In this document: piece after piece, positions 14,109 to 21,263 of the stretch | How positions within the stretch are numbered: position 1 is the first letter of the stretch | Layout of the letters: each line of letters starts with the position of its first letter | Assembly: GCA_031400755.1 (NCBI GenBank) | Contig: JANNQL010000139.1 | Span: 1 to 25,637 of the forward strand | Source of the DNA: VMSU01 sp031400755 | GTDB lineage: Bacteria; Desulfobacterota; Desulfobulbia; Desulfobulbales; VMSU01 | Direction: 5' to 3' | DNA: 25,637 nt | Position numbers and translations under genes: made by a program | Notes under the pieces: generated by a model | What the model was told of the DNA's origin: nothing | The model's database searches: none | Seen by the model: the letters and a program-made list of their open reading frames with translations, nothing else

Positions 14109-15284
14109 ATGAAGCACATAAAAGATATTGACGTTACTCATAAGCGAGTCCTGATGAGGGTGGACTTCAACGTGCCGATGGACGCTAACTTCGCCATTAC
14201 CGATGACACCAGACTCCTGGGGGTGCTGCCGACCCTGAAGTTCCTGATCCAAAAAGGTGCTAAGATAGTCCTCTGCTCCCATTGCGGGCGTCCCAAGGGC
14301 CAACCCCAGCCAAAATACAGCCTGGCCCCGGCTGCCAAAAGACTCAGCGAACTGCTCAGCCAACCGGTGGTCATGGCCCCTGACTGCCTGGGCGCGCAGT
14401 CCATGGCCCTGGCCGCTGCCCTCAAACCGGGAGAAATTCTGCTGCTTGAGAATCTGCGCTTCCACCCGGAGGAACAAAAAAACGACCCGACCTTTGCCAA
14501 GGCCCTGGCCGCTTTCGGGGATATCTATGTCAACGATGCCTTTGCCGTCTCCCATCGGCCCGATGCCTCGGTTGAGGGCGTCACCCATTATTTCAAAGAA
14601 AAGGCGGCGGGTTTTTTGCTCTACAATGAAATTGACTTCTTCAACCGGGCGGTGACCAATCCGGCCCGGCCCTTGATCGCCATCCTCGGCGGGGCCAAGG
14701 TTTCAAGCAAGCTCTCGGCCATCCATAACATGCTTGATAGAGTCAACGGCATGGTCATCGGCGGGGCCATGGCCAATACCTTCCTCAAGGCCCAGGGCCA
14801 TGAGATCGGCAAGTCCCTGGTCGAGGACGACCTTCTGTCTACCGCCAAAGAACTCCTGGCCTATGCCGACAAAAAAAGGATCGCCATGCACCTGCCGGTT
14901 GACTTCGTGGTCGCCGATACCTTTGCCGCAGATGCCCAGACCAAGACCGTCAAACTCGGCGAGGTCCCGCCCGACTGGATGATCCTCGACATCGGACCAG
15001 CCACCAGCACCGCCTTCACCTTGGCCCTGACCGCGGCCAAGACCATTGTCTGGAACGGCCCCATGGGGGCCTTTGAGATGGCGCCATTTGCCAAGGGCTC
15101 GATGGCCATGGTGCAGGCGGTCATTACGAGCGGCGCCCTCTCCATTGTCGGCGGCGGCGACACCAATGTGGTCATCAACCAGGCCAAGGCCGGCGACAAG
15201 GTCTCCTATATGTCTACCGGCGGCGGCGCCTTTCTGGAATTGATGGAGGGCAAGAAACTACCGGGGGTCACGGCCCTCGACTGA
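14109..15284 (+). CDS. pgk: Phosphoglycerate kinase
   Basis: Interconverts 1,3-bisphosphoglycerate plus ADP and 3-phosphoglycerate plus ATP. It has 391 residues, normal for the family. Seen here: RVDFNVPMD at 17-25 (substrate-binding signature), SHCGRPKGQ at 57-65 (usually SHLGRPKG), YVNDAFAVSHR, LGGAKVSSKL, MVIGGAMANTFLKAQG, NGPMGAFE (usually GPMGVFE) and the nucleotide-binding SIVGGGDTN near the C-terminus. GGGAGA lies 5 nt before the ATG. tpiA follows after 73 nt on the same strand, so one transcript is likely. Confidence 0.97.
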   Translation: MKHIKDIDVTHKRVLMRVDFNVPMDANFAITDDTRLLGVLPTLKFLIQKGAKIVLCSHCGRPKGQPQPKYSLAPAAKRLSELLSQPVVMAPDCLGAQSMALAAALKPGEILLLENLRFHPEEQKNDPTFAKALAAFGDIYVNDAFAVSHRPDASVEGVTHYFKEKAAGFLLYNEIDFFNRAVTNPARPLIAILGGAKVSSKLSAIHNMLDRVNGMVIGGAMANTFLKAQGHEIGKSLVEDDLLSTAKELLAYADKKRIAMHLPVDFVVADTFAADAQTKTVKLGEVPPDWMILDIGPATSTAFTLALTAAKTIVWNGPMGAFEMAPFAKGSMAMVQAVITSGALSIVGGGDTNVVINQAKAGDKVSYMSTGGGAFLELMEGKKLPGVTALD

Positions 15285-15357
15285 CTGGCAACCGCTGTCA
15301 ACCGCCACTAAACTGATTTCATTTCAAGCTCGTGATAAAGTCACTGAAGGAGACACT

Positions 15358-16119
15358 ATGCCACGCCGTACCCTGATCGCCGGAAACTGGAAGATGCACC
15401 TCAGCCTGACCGAGGCCGCCAGCCTCGCCAAGGCCGTAGGCCAAGCTGCGGCCGACGCTGCCTGCGAGGTGATGATCGCCCCGCCCTTCACTACAATGCC
15501 GGTGGTGGCCGAGGCCCTGCGCGGCACCAGAGTCATACTTGGCGCCCAAAATTGCTGTTGGGCCGACCATGGGGCCTTTACCGGCGAGATCTCGCCTAAC
15601 ATGCTGAAGGAACTGGGCTGTGCCATGGTAATCCTCGGCCATTCGGAACGCCGCCATATCTTCCACGAAGATAACGCCATGATCAACCAACGTCTGCGGG
15701 GGGTGATGGACTTCGGCCTCATGCCGGTGCTTTGCATCGGCGAGACCCTGGACCAGCGTCAGAGCGAGCAAACCACCGCCGTACTCGAAGCACAGCTCCG
15801 CCAAGGCCTGGCTGCGGTCAGCGTAACCGACCCCAGTCGCCTGGTAATCGCCTACGAACCGGTCTGGGCCATCGGCACCGGCCAGACCGCCAGCACCCAA
15901 CAGGCCCAGGACGCCCATGCCTTTATCAGAGGAGTTCTCGCTGATATCTTCGAGAAAACTATTGCTACCAAAATTAGAATACTGTATGGTGGCTCGGTCA
16001 AATCGGACAATGCTGATGCCTTGATGGCCCAAGCCGATATTGATGGCGCCCTGGTTGGCGGCGCTGCCCTGCAGATTGACTCTTTTTCGCAAATCATACA
16101 TTGTAACGCATCGAAATAG
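15358..16119 (+). CDS. tpiA: Triose-phosphate isomerase
   Basis: Interconverts dihydroxyacetone phosphate and glyceraldehyde 3-phosphate. It has 253 residues, typical length. Catalytic residues are all present: K12 in GNWKM (9-13), H95 in LGHSERR and E167 in AYEPVWAIGTG; the phosphate-binding YGGSVK is at 210-215. AAGGAGA precedes the ATG at good spacing. It lies between pgk and secG, and the order pgk-tpiA-secG is common in bacteria. Confidence 0.98.
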   Translation: MPRRTLIAGNWKMHLSLTEAASLAKAVGQAAADAACEVMIAPPFTTMPVVAEALRGTRVILGAQNCCWADHGAFTGEISPNMLKELGCAMVILGHSERRHIFHEDNAMINQRLRGVMDFGLMPVLCIGETLDQRQSEQTTAVLEAQLRQGLAAVSVTDPSRLVIAYEPVWAIGTGQTASTQQAQDAHAFIRGVLADIFEKTIATKIRILYGGSVKSDNADALMAQADIDGALVGGAALQIDSFSQIIHCNASK

Positions 16120-16147
16120 ATCGCTTTACACGAAATAGGATTTACCA

Positions 16148-16636
16148 ATGCTCACCCTGTTAACAATCATACATGTCATTGTCTCCGTATTCCTGATTGT
16201 CATTGTTCTTCTGCAACATGGCAAGGGGGCAGACATGGGCGCCTCATTTGGCGGCGGCTCCGGCAAAACGGTCTTCGGTACCGAAGGGCCACTGCCCCTG
16301 CTCAACAAAATTACCACGGCGAGCGCCATCATCTTTATGTTCACCTCGGTCTGTCTGGCCTATTATTCGGCCAATGACTCGAAAAGCTCCGTCATGAAAT
16401 CGTTACGCGCCACCGCCCCGGTTGAGAAAAATGTCGAGGTGACGCCAACCCCGGTTGAGGTCCCCATGACCAGCACCCAACCAACCGTGGTTGACGAGAA
16501 GGCCGCAGCCCCGGCCCAGTTCCCTGGGGCAAAGGCGCCAGCCGACGCTGTCCCGACGCATGAGGCCAATCAAGAAAACCAGCCGCCTGTCGGCCAGCCC
16601 ATGGAGACGGCCCCTGCCCCAGCCCAAGGGCAATAA
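16148..16636 (+). CDS. secG: SecG preprotein translocase subunit with long Pro/Ala-rich tail
   Basis: Accessory subunit of the SecYEG channel. Two membrane segments (about 3-22 and 55-73) flank the SecG signature LLQHGKGADMGASFGGGSG at 21-39. The family is usually about 70-120 residues; this one has 162, because residues about 85-162 form a low-complexity tail rich in Pro, Ala, Thr and Val. The tail shows no recognisable fold and is probably disordered. TAGGA sits 7 nt before the ATG. tRNA-Leu follows after 13 nt, so the tRNA is likely processed from the same transcript. Confidence 0.92.
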   Translation: MLTLLTIIHVIVSVFLIVIVLLQHGKGADMGASFGGGSGKTVFGTEGPLPLLNKITTASAIIFMFTSVCLAYYSANDSKSSVMKSLRATAPVEKNVEVTPTPVEVPMTSTQPTVVDEKAAAPAQFPGAKAPADAVPTHEANQENQPPVGQPMETAPAPAQGQ

Positions 16637-16649
16637 ATTTCAAAAAAAT

Positions 16650-16735
16650 GCCGAAGTGGTGGAATTGGTAGACACGCCATCTTGAGGGGGTGGTGGCCTC
16701 TGGTCGTGCGAGTTCGAGTCTCGCCTTCGGCACCA
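16650..16735 (+). tRNA. tRNA-Leu (anticodon GAG)
   Basis: An 86-nt class II tRNA. The acceptor GCCGAAG pairs with CTTCGGC, the discriminator is A and CCA is encoded (16733-16735). The anticodon stem CCATC/GGTGG encloses a loop with GAG at 16684-16686. The long variable arm folds as GGCC-TCT-GGTC. The T arm is GCGAG-TTCGAGT-CTCGC. It reads CUC and CUU leucine codons. Confidence 0.97.
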
Positions 16736-16762
16736 TTTAGTTATCAATAGTAGTTCATAAAG

Positions 16763-16794
16763 CCCGCAGCCAGCAATGGTTGGCGGGTTTTTTT
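16763..16794 (+). terminator. Intrinsic terminator after tRNA-Leu
   Basis: CCCGC-AGCCA pairs with TGGTT-(G)-GCGGG around a GCAA loop, with one bulged G, followed directly by seven T residues. It closes the pgk-tpiA-secG-tRNA-Leu unit. Confidence 0.88.
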
Positions 16795-17039
16795 GTTTCC
16801 GGCGTCTGTGAAGGGTTGTTTATACCTTGCCTAAGCAACAATGAATCTAGTTTGCCATTGAAATCTTGACCCGTAAAAACAGGCCTTGGCAACAATTCCC
16901 TTGTTTTTGAGTTTAAGTCGGTTAACTATGCTGTTGTCGCTTGACCGCGGCAGGCCTATTCGCTGCGTGGACAAGGCGACCAAAGCACGCTGCCCTGCAA
17001 GTGAAGTGACTACGATGACGACAGAGATACAAGGAACCC
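16795..17039. other. Intergenic stretch without recognisable gene
   Basis: Together with the tRNA terminator this makes about 300 nt without a gene. I see no conserved reading frame on either strand. The only notable signal is AAGGA 4 nt before the hsdM remnant at 17040, a ribosome-binding site left from the intact gene. Confidence 0.6.
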
Positions 17040-17162
17040 ATGTTTGAACAAGCATTTAAGAACATCGACGATGCTCTCAGGAAAGAAGCCGGTTGCGCCA
17101 GTGAGTTGGATTACGCCGAGCAGACCTCCTGGCTGCTGTTTCTGAAATATCTGGACACGTAG
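17040..17162 (+). pseudogene. hsdM remnant: first 40 codons of a type I methyltransferase subunit
   Basis: Encodes 40 residues starting MFEQAFKNIDDALRKEAG and including ELDYAEQTSWLLFLKYLD, which is the characteristic N-terminus of HsdM, the modification subunit of type I restriction-modification systems. It then stops at TAG (17160). Full HsdM has about 480-520 residues, so over 90 percent, including the SAM-binding and NPPF motifs, is missing. The ribosome-binding site AAGGA is still present. The hsdS-like remnant follows in the same frame after two adjacent stop codons (TAG TGA). Confidence 0.85.
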
Positions 17163-17165
17163 TGA

Positions 17166-17414
17166 TTTGTCGAGTTCTACTTGGAAAGTATAAAGCTGGA
17201 CGAATACATTACAGGTACCGCCCAGCCGAAGCTGAATCAGAAAATGCTGAACTTAATTCCGTTTTCAAAGACTTCCGATGTACAGGTTAAAATCGTTGAA
17301 AACATCGAATCTCTTTCTACAGAAACCCTCGCTGTCTGTTCCATGAAAGAAATTACCGTGCCTTGCATCAATTTTCTCGATTTCATCAAACGCTCTGGCG
17401 AAATTTTTCGATAG
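17166..17414 (+). pseudogene. hsdS remnant: C-terminal fragment of a type I specificity subunit
   Basis: The frame contains EFYLESIKLDEYITGTAQPK and LNQKMLNLIPF, then QVKIVENIESL. The G-T-A-Q-P-K-L-N-Q segment followed by a Q-x-x-I-V helix is typical of the end of an HsdS target-recognition domain and the start of the conserved spacer helix. Nothing of the first recognition domain is present. Homology fades after about residue 55, and the frame ends at 17414 without the usual final helix. Read with the hsdM remnant, it shows a large deletion joining hsdM and hsdS. Confidence 0.75.
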
Positions 17415-17540
17415 TGTGGTTGGCTTTCAAGCATACAAAACACGGAAATAACCTCGACCCGTTATATTACCTGCTGTTCGGGGCCTGAGAGTGCTATAAC
17501 GCAATACAAAGGGCGCCATGAACGAAGCCGAAAACCAGTC

Positions 17541-17571
17541 CGTAGGACGCAATAGCATAGCGTATTGCGCC
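17541..17571 (+). repeat. GTAG-foot REP-like hairpin (forward)
   Basis: CGTAGGACGCAATAGCATAG then CGTATTGCGCC. The stem CGCAATA pairs with TATTGCG next to a GTAG foot. It forms an inverted pair with 17710-17740, to which it is identical at 26 of 31 positions. Confidence 0.75.
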
Positions 17572-17709
17572 GAATGCTTTGGGACGGACGAGCAGGATGC
17601 GTCGGGCCCAAAAACACATTACTTTTCACCCTTTTTTTGATTGCCACGCATCACCGGTTGGCAAATTGGCTATCCAATGAAATGCTGTGCCGTGTATGAC
17701 CTGTCATCT

Positions 17710-17740
17710 GGCGTAATACGCTTCGCTATTACGCCCTACG
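17710..17740 (-). repeat. GTAG-foot REP-like hairpin (reverse)
   Basis: The minus strand reads CGTAGGGCGTAATAGCGAAG then CGTATTACGCC. Relative to the forward copy, stem position 10 changes C to T and its partner at position 27 changes G to A, so the pair is preserved. The foot is again GTAG. Confidence 0.75.
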
Positions 17741-17755
17741 CGGTATCTACACCAT

Positions 17756-17765
17756 GGGGGGGGGG
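17756..17765 (+). repeat. Homopolymeric G10 tract
   Basis: Ten consecutive G residues right after ACCAT, 36 nt beyond the 3' end of the cysteine-rich gene. Such tracts slip during replication and also cause sequencing errors. It is not inside a supported gene. Confidence 0.9.
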
Positions 17766-17800
17766 AGATTCCGACGCTATCGGATAACAGCTGTCAATGG

Positions 17801-18322
17801 TCATTTTAATTCACCAAGCTGCTCCAGACGCTCGATGAGCAGTTTCTCAAGATGCCATTGCTCCTGCAACAAGCGCCCACGGAGTTGGCCATATTGGAAA
17901 AAGCTCTCATGGTCGGAGCAGGTCTTTATGGCGGAGCAGTCATAGTTTAAGCAAAATATTGGCTTGAAAGTGAGGGTGCAGCCGCCGCTTCCCAAAAAAT
18001 AGCACTCCTGGCCATTGTCCCGGCAGATATCAACGGCGACTCCGGCCAGCAGATTCATGAGCAGTTGCAGGGCATCATTTTCGTCGGCAATAGCCAGGCT
18101 ACAGCAGCCACCTCCAGGTTTTGCGGCACATGCCGAGCAGATAAGTCCAAAATTCATGGCCATCATCTGGTTTGAAAGCTCAAGGGCCAGGCTGTCAAGC
18201 CGCTCCAGACTGTGGGCCAATTGATCGTTAAAGATCTTCGCTCCCAAGGGCACCTGCAACCCTTTGGCAATACTGAGCTTGGTCTGGCAATCGCTAAAAT
18301 ACAAATCATTTATACTCAGCAC
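17801..18322 (-). CDS. Cysteine-rich protein, YkgJ-like metal-binding pattern
   Basis: I do not recognise a named gene. The frame extends upstream to a GTG at 18403, but the nrdJ terminator at 18417-18467 leaves no room for a promoter. I prefer the GTG at 18322 with GGGG 6 nt upstream (173 residues). The centre holds CSACAAKPGGGCC, then DIC, ECYFLGSGGC and KPIFCLNYDC. The order C-x2-C-x7-CC followed by C-x-F-L-G-x-G-G-C and K-P-x-x-C-x-x-x-x-C resembles the zinc/iron-sulfur YkgJ (UPF0153) family pattern, so metal binding is likely by inference. The C-terminal 35 residues form a charged helix. There is no signal peptide with this start. It stands alone on the minus strand beside a decayed region. 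Confidence 0.65.
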   Translation of the reverse strand: MLSINDLYFSDCQTKLSIAKGLQVPLGAKIFNDQLAHSLERLDSLALELSNQMMAMNFGLICSACAAKPGGGCCSLAIADENDALQLLMNLLAGVAVDICRDNGQECYFLGSGGCTLTFKPIFCLNYDCSAIKTCSDHESFFQYGQLRGRLLQEQWHLEKLLIERLEQLGELK

Positions 18323-18416
18323 CGAAATCCCCCACCCCTTTACAACACCATCCTGCGGGCCTCCCGATAAAGGCCAGAGGAGCAGGAACGCCCCCTCCCC
18401 CACTGACGGCTCGACA

Positions 18417-18467
18417 TAAAAAAAGGACTTAACCCCCTTCCATCCAAGAGTTAAGTCCTTATTTTTT
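18417..18467. terminator. Bidirectional intrinsic terminator, downstream of nrdJ
   Basis: AAGGACTTAAC (18423-18433) pairs perfectly with GTTAAGTCCTT (18450-18460) across a 16-nt loop. An A-run lies to the left (T-run on the minus strand) and a T-rich run to the right. On the minus strand it ends the nrdJ transcript. Confidence 0.85.
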
Positions 18468-18569
18468 TGTGTCTTTGTTTGTAGGCAGTTTCTCCCCTGC
18501 CCCCTGCTTTACAGCGGTAGCCTCACCTTCAGCCGACAGTCTCGACTTTAATCAAACCAAAAATGAGCA

Positions 18570-20825
18570 TCAGGCGCACTCCGAGTAGCCGCAGGAATGA
18601 CAGACGCAGCAACCGCTTTCGTGTTCGATGGAGCCGCCGCACTCCGGACAGGCGCCGAAGCCCATGGTGTCATCGCTCATGTTCTTGTCGATTTTACCGT
18701 TGATGGCCTCCATGTGCTGGCGGATGGCCTGGGCAATGGCATCGGCGCAGGACATGACCTTCTGTGCCCCGAAGCCCACTGGTTTGTGGCAACTGATGCC
18801 GATCAACTGCTTGATGATCGGTTCAGGGGCCATGCCGCTGCGCCAAGCAAGAGAGACCAGCCGGCCAATGGCCTCACACTGACTGGCCGCGCAACCGCCG
18901 GCCTTACCGACGAAATTGAACAACTCGAACTGACGCTGGTTGTCGTCCTCGTTGATCGTCACATACATCTGGCCGCAACCGGTGGCCATCTGATAGGTCT
19001 TGCCCAACAGACTTCGGGGCCGGTCCCGTTTAATCGGCGGCGCTGGCTCGGCCTCCTGCTTTTTATCGGTCTTGGCCGTGCTCAAGACCTGGTTGGCGCG
19101 GCAGCCGTCCCGGTAGATGGTGATCCCTTTGCAACCGCGTTCATAGGACATAAGGTAGGCATTCTTGACATCGTCCACCGTGGCGTCGTGACCAAAGTTG
19201 ATGGTCTTGCTGACCGCGTTGTTGGTGTACTTCTGGAAGGCGGCCTGGATGTCGATGTGGTTTTGCGGGGTGATGTCATGGGCGGTCTCAAAGACCTGCC
19301 GGAATTTGAGCGGGATCTCTTCCAGACCTTGAATGGTGCCGGCCTTGGCAATGGTGAGCATGAGTTCATCGGAGTAGAAGCCGTTGGCCTGGGCGATCTG
19401 TTCAAAGACCGGGTTGACCTCAATCATCTCGGTATTGTCCATAACGCGCCTAACATAGGAGATGGCGAACATGGGCTCGACGCCGCTGGAACAGCCGGCC
19501 AGGATACTGAGGGTGCCGGTGGGGGCGATGGTGGTCCGGGTGGCATTGCGTACAGGTGCGGCCGGGTTCTGGCGGCCATAGATGCTCTCCGGGAAATTGG
19601 GGAAGGCGCCGCGCTGTTCACCCAAGGCAATCGAAAAATCAAGGGCCTTTTTGTCGATGAAGTGCATGACCTCTTCGGCAAGTTCAGTGGCCTTGGCCGA
19701 TGAGTAGGGGATGTCCAAGGTCGCCAGCATGTCGGCAAAACCCATAACGCCTAAGCCGATCTTGCGGTTGCGCTTGGTGACCCGATCGATCTCCGGCAGG
19801 GGATAGCGATTGATATCGATGACATTATCGAGGAAATGGACCGCCTTTTCCACCGTCCGACCAAGTTTTTGGAAATCAACCTTGTCAGCCGTCACCATGT
19901 TGGCCAAGTTGATGGAGCCCAGGTTGCAGGACTCGTAGGGCAGGAGCGGTTGCTCGCCGCAGGGATTAGTGCTTTCGATCATGCCGGCCTGGGGCGTGGG
20001 GTTTTTGGCGTTGATGCGGTCGATGAAGACGATGCCTGGCTCACCGGTCAGCCAGGCCTGTTTGACGATTTGCCGGAAGATCTTGTTGGCGTTCTGCTTT
20101 TTGACGATTTCGCCATCGCGGGGATTGATCAGGGAGTACTCGCCATCTACCTTGACCGCCTCCATGAATTCATCGGTGATGGCGACCGACAGGTTGAAAT
20201 TATTGAGTTTGGTCAGATCGGCCTTGGCCTTGATGAAATCCATGATATCGGGGTGGTCAACCCGCAGGATCGCCATGTTGGCGCCACGTCTGGTGCCGCC
20301 CTGCTTGATGGTCTCGGTGGCGCAATCAAAGACCGACATAAAGGACAAGGGACCGCTGGATACCCCCTTGGTGGAATGGACGACATCATTATGGGGCCTG
20401 ATCCTGGAGAATGAAAAACCGGTGCCGCCGCCGCTCTTGTGGATCAAGGCGGTCTGCTTGACGGCCTCGAAAATGCTCTCCATGGAGTCTTCCACCGGCA
20501 ACACGAAGCAGGCGGAGAGCTGGCCCAGTTCGCGACCGGCGTTCATCAGGGTCGGGGAGTTGGGCAGGAAGTCGAAGGAGGCCATCATCTCATAGAAATC
20601 AACCGCCAATTGGGCGATGGGGGCATTGGTATTAAACACCAGTTCACCGGCAGCGACCGTCTTTGCCACCCGCCACAGCATGTCCTGTGGTGTTTCCATG
20701 ACATTGCCCTGTTGATCTTTGATCAGATAGCGTTTTTTGAGGACGGTGAGGGCGTTTTCCTTGAAATTGGGCTTTATGGCGTCAGGGGGCAAGGTGATGT
20801 CGTTGGTGTTGATTCGTTTGGTCAT
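18570..20825 (-). CDS. nrdJ: Adenosylcobalamin-dependent (class II) ribonucleotide reductase
   Basis: Reduces ribonucleotides to deoxyribonucleotides using an adenosylcobalamin radical, independent of oxygen. The start at 20825 has AAGGGA 6 nt upstream, giving 751 residues; an ATG at 20843 adds six. Seen here: the first redox Cys C106 in SACFVLP, the active-site ESTNPCGEQPLLPYESCN at 284-301 (N287, C289, E291 radical/catalytic set, second redox Cys C300), and PTGTLSILAGCSSGVEPMF. Near the end is a TSCPD-type segment (GCAASQCEAIGRLVSLA). The last part is a zinc-ribbon-like CPECGGSIEHESGCCVCHSC that includes the C-terminal thiol shuttle. No ATP-cone domain is obvious. Two NrdR boxes overlap the promoter. 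Confidence 0.97.
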   Translation of the reverse strand: MTKRINTNDITLPPDAIKPNFKENALTVLKKRYLIKDQQGNVMETPQDMLWRVAKTVAAGELVFNTNAPIAQLAVDFYEMMASFDFLPNSPTLMNAGRELGQLSACFVLPVEDSMESIFEAVKQTALIHKSGGGTGFSFSRIRPHNDVVHSTKGVSSGPLSFMSVFDCATETIKQGGTRRGANMAILRVDHPDIMDFIKAKADLTKLNNFNLSVAITDEFMEAVKVDGEYSLINPRDGEIVKKQNANKIFRQIVKQAWLTGEPGIVFIDRINAKNPTPQAGMIESTNPCGEQPLLPYESCNLGSINLANMVTADKVDFQKLGRTVEKAVHFLDNVIDINRYPLPEIDRVTKRNRKIGLGVMGFADMLATLDIPYSSAKATELAEEVMHFIDKKALDFSIALGEQRGAFPNFPESIYGRQNPAAPVRNATRTTIAPTGTLSILAGCSSGVEPMFAISYVRRVMDNTEMIEVNPVFEQIAQANGFYSDELMLTIAKAGTIQGLEEIPLKFRQVFETAHDITPQNHIDIQAAFQKYTNNAVSKTINFGHDATVDDVKNAYLMSYERGCKGITIYRDGCRANQVLSTAKTDKKQEAEPAPPIKRDRPRSLLGKTYQMATGCGQMYVTINEDDNQRQFELFNFVGKAGGCAASQCEAIGRLVSLAWRSGMAPEPIIKQLIGISCHKPVGFGAQKVMSCADAIAQAIRQHMEAINGKIDKNMSDDTMGFGACPECGGSIEHESGCCVCHSCGYSECA

Positions 20826-21010
20826 GGATTTTCCCTTGAGCATGGTTATTGTTAGTCAATTGCTGCCGGATTAGTTTCTTTATAAATTTTGTAAGACAGA
20901 GAGCAGTTGCCTGGTGAGGTGATGACGGTTTTGCTGGCCGGCCACCACAGCGTAGTGGTCAAATCCGCTGAAATGGCGCAATTCATTCATGACGCAAAAT
21001 GATGGGGCTA

Positions 21011-21056
21011 TACGCTATATTGTATGTTGTTTGCCAAATTCGCACAATATAGAGTA
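21011..21056 (-). promoter_or_regulatory. nrdJ promoter overlapped by two probable NrdR boxes
   Basis: On the minus strand, a -35-like TTGTGC (plus 21042-21047) and a -10 TACAAT (plus 21019-21024) are 17 nt apart. Two 16-bp boxes, TACGCTATATTGTATG (21011-21026) and CGCACAATATAGAGTA (21041-21056), share the core CTATATTGT in opposite orientation. Their centres are 30 bp apart. This is the NrdR layout: paired ACAC-AT-rich-GTGT-like boxes about three helical turns apart covering the promoter. NrdR represses ribonucleotide reductase genes in response to nucleotide state; its gene is not in the window. Confidence 0.7.
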
Positions 21057-21185
21057 AATGTAAACAAAAAAAACATGGCACTGGTCAAAAAAAATCGTAT
21101 CTCTCCCCCACCTCCCCAACGCACTATGTCAAGGAATATTTTTGGTGATTAGCGACAGATGAATTCAGGCTCCGCTCTTTAGCCA

Positions 21186-21214
21186 TTGAACATTGAACTG
21201 GGCATCGCTATACT
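21186..21214 (+). promoter_or_regulatory. Probable promoter facing the YedF-like fragment
   Basis: TTGAAC at 21186-21191 and TATACT at 21209-21214 with 17-nt spacing; both match sigma70 well. It points toward the truncated gene at 21264, with a repeat copy in the leader. Confidence 0.55.
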
Positions 21215-21228
21215 ATTTTTGAACTGCA

Positions 21229-21256
21229 CAGGTTGTTTAGGCTAAAGGCTGTTAGC
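21229..21256 (+). repeat. CAGGTTG-TTAGGCT family repeat, third locus
   Basis: CAGGTTGTTTAGGCTAAAGG then CTGTTAGC matches the copies at 1521-1628 and 13882-13916. It ends 7 nt before the truncated YedF-like frame. Confidence 0.65.
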
Positions 21257-21263
21257 CAAAGAG

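Larger units (their letters stand above)
17415..17800. other. 386-nt intergenic stretch with REP-like hairpins
   Basis: No supported gene. It holds two GTAG-foot hairpins in opposite orientation (17541-17571 and 17710-17740) and a run of ten G residues (17756-17765). The sequence right after the first hairpin, to about 17640, looks like part of the same repetitive element. A short minus-strand frame across it is a by-product. Confidence 0.65.
20844..21263. other. 420-nt intergenic stretch upstream of nrdJ
   Basis: No gene. It holds the nrdJ leader (about 190 nt, without the conserved B12 box), the nrdJ promoter with NrdR boxes, a plus-strand promoter (21186-21214) and a CAGGTTG-family repeat (21229-21256). 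Confidence 0.65.

Noticed and set aside
16831..17055. 74-codon minus-strand frame upstream of the hsdM remnant
   Set aside because: No ribosome-binding site, no recognisable similarity, and it overlaps the hsdM start; treated as chance.
16650..17414. tRNA-Leu as an integration site with a duplicated 3' end
   Set aside because: I found no second copy of the tRNA 3' end and no integrase in the window.
17462..17647. 61-codon minus-strand frame
   Set aside because: It is a translation of the REP-like element and adjoining repeat sequence, not a gene.
18323..18403. N-terminal 27 residues from the GTG at 18403 for the cysteine-rich protein
   Set aside because: They start only 14 nt from the terminator and are low-complexity; the GTG at 18322 has a better upstream site, though this is not certain.
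20826..21010. Possible cobalamin riboswitch in the nrdJ leader
   Set aside because: The leader has no B12-box-like GCCACTG and only a short 5-bp hairpin; B12 use by the enzyme alone is not evidence.
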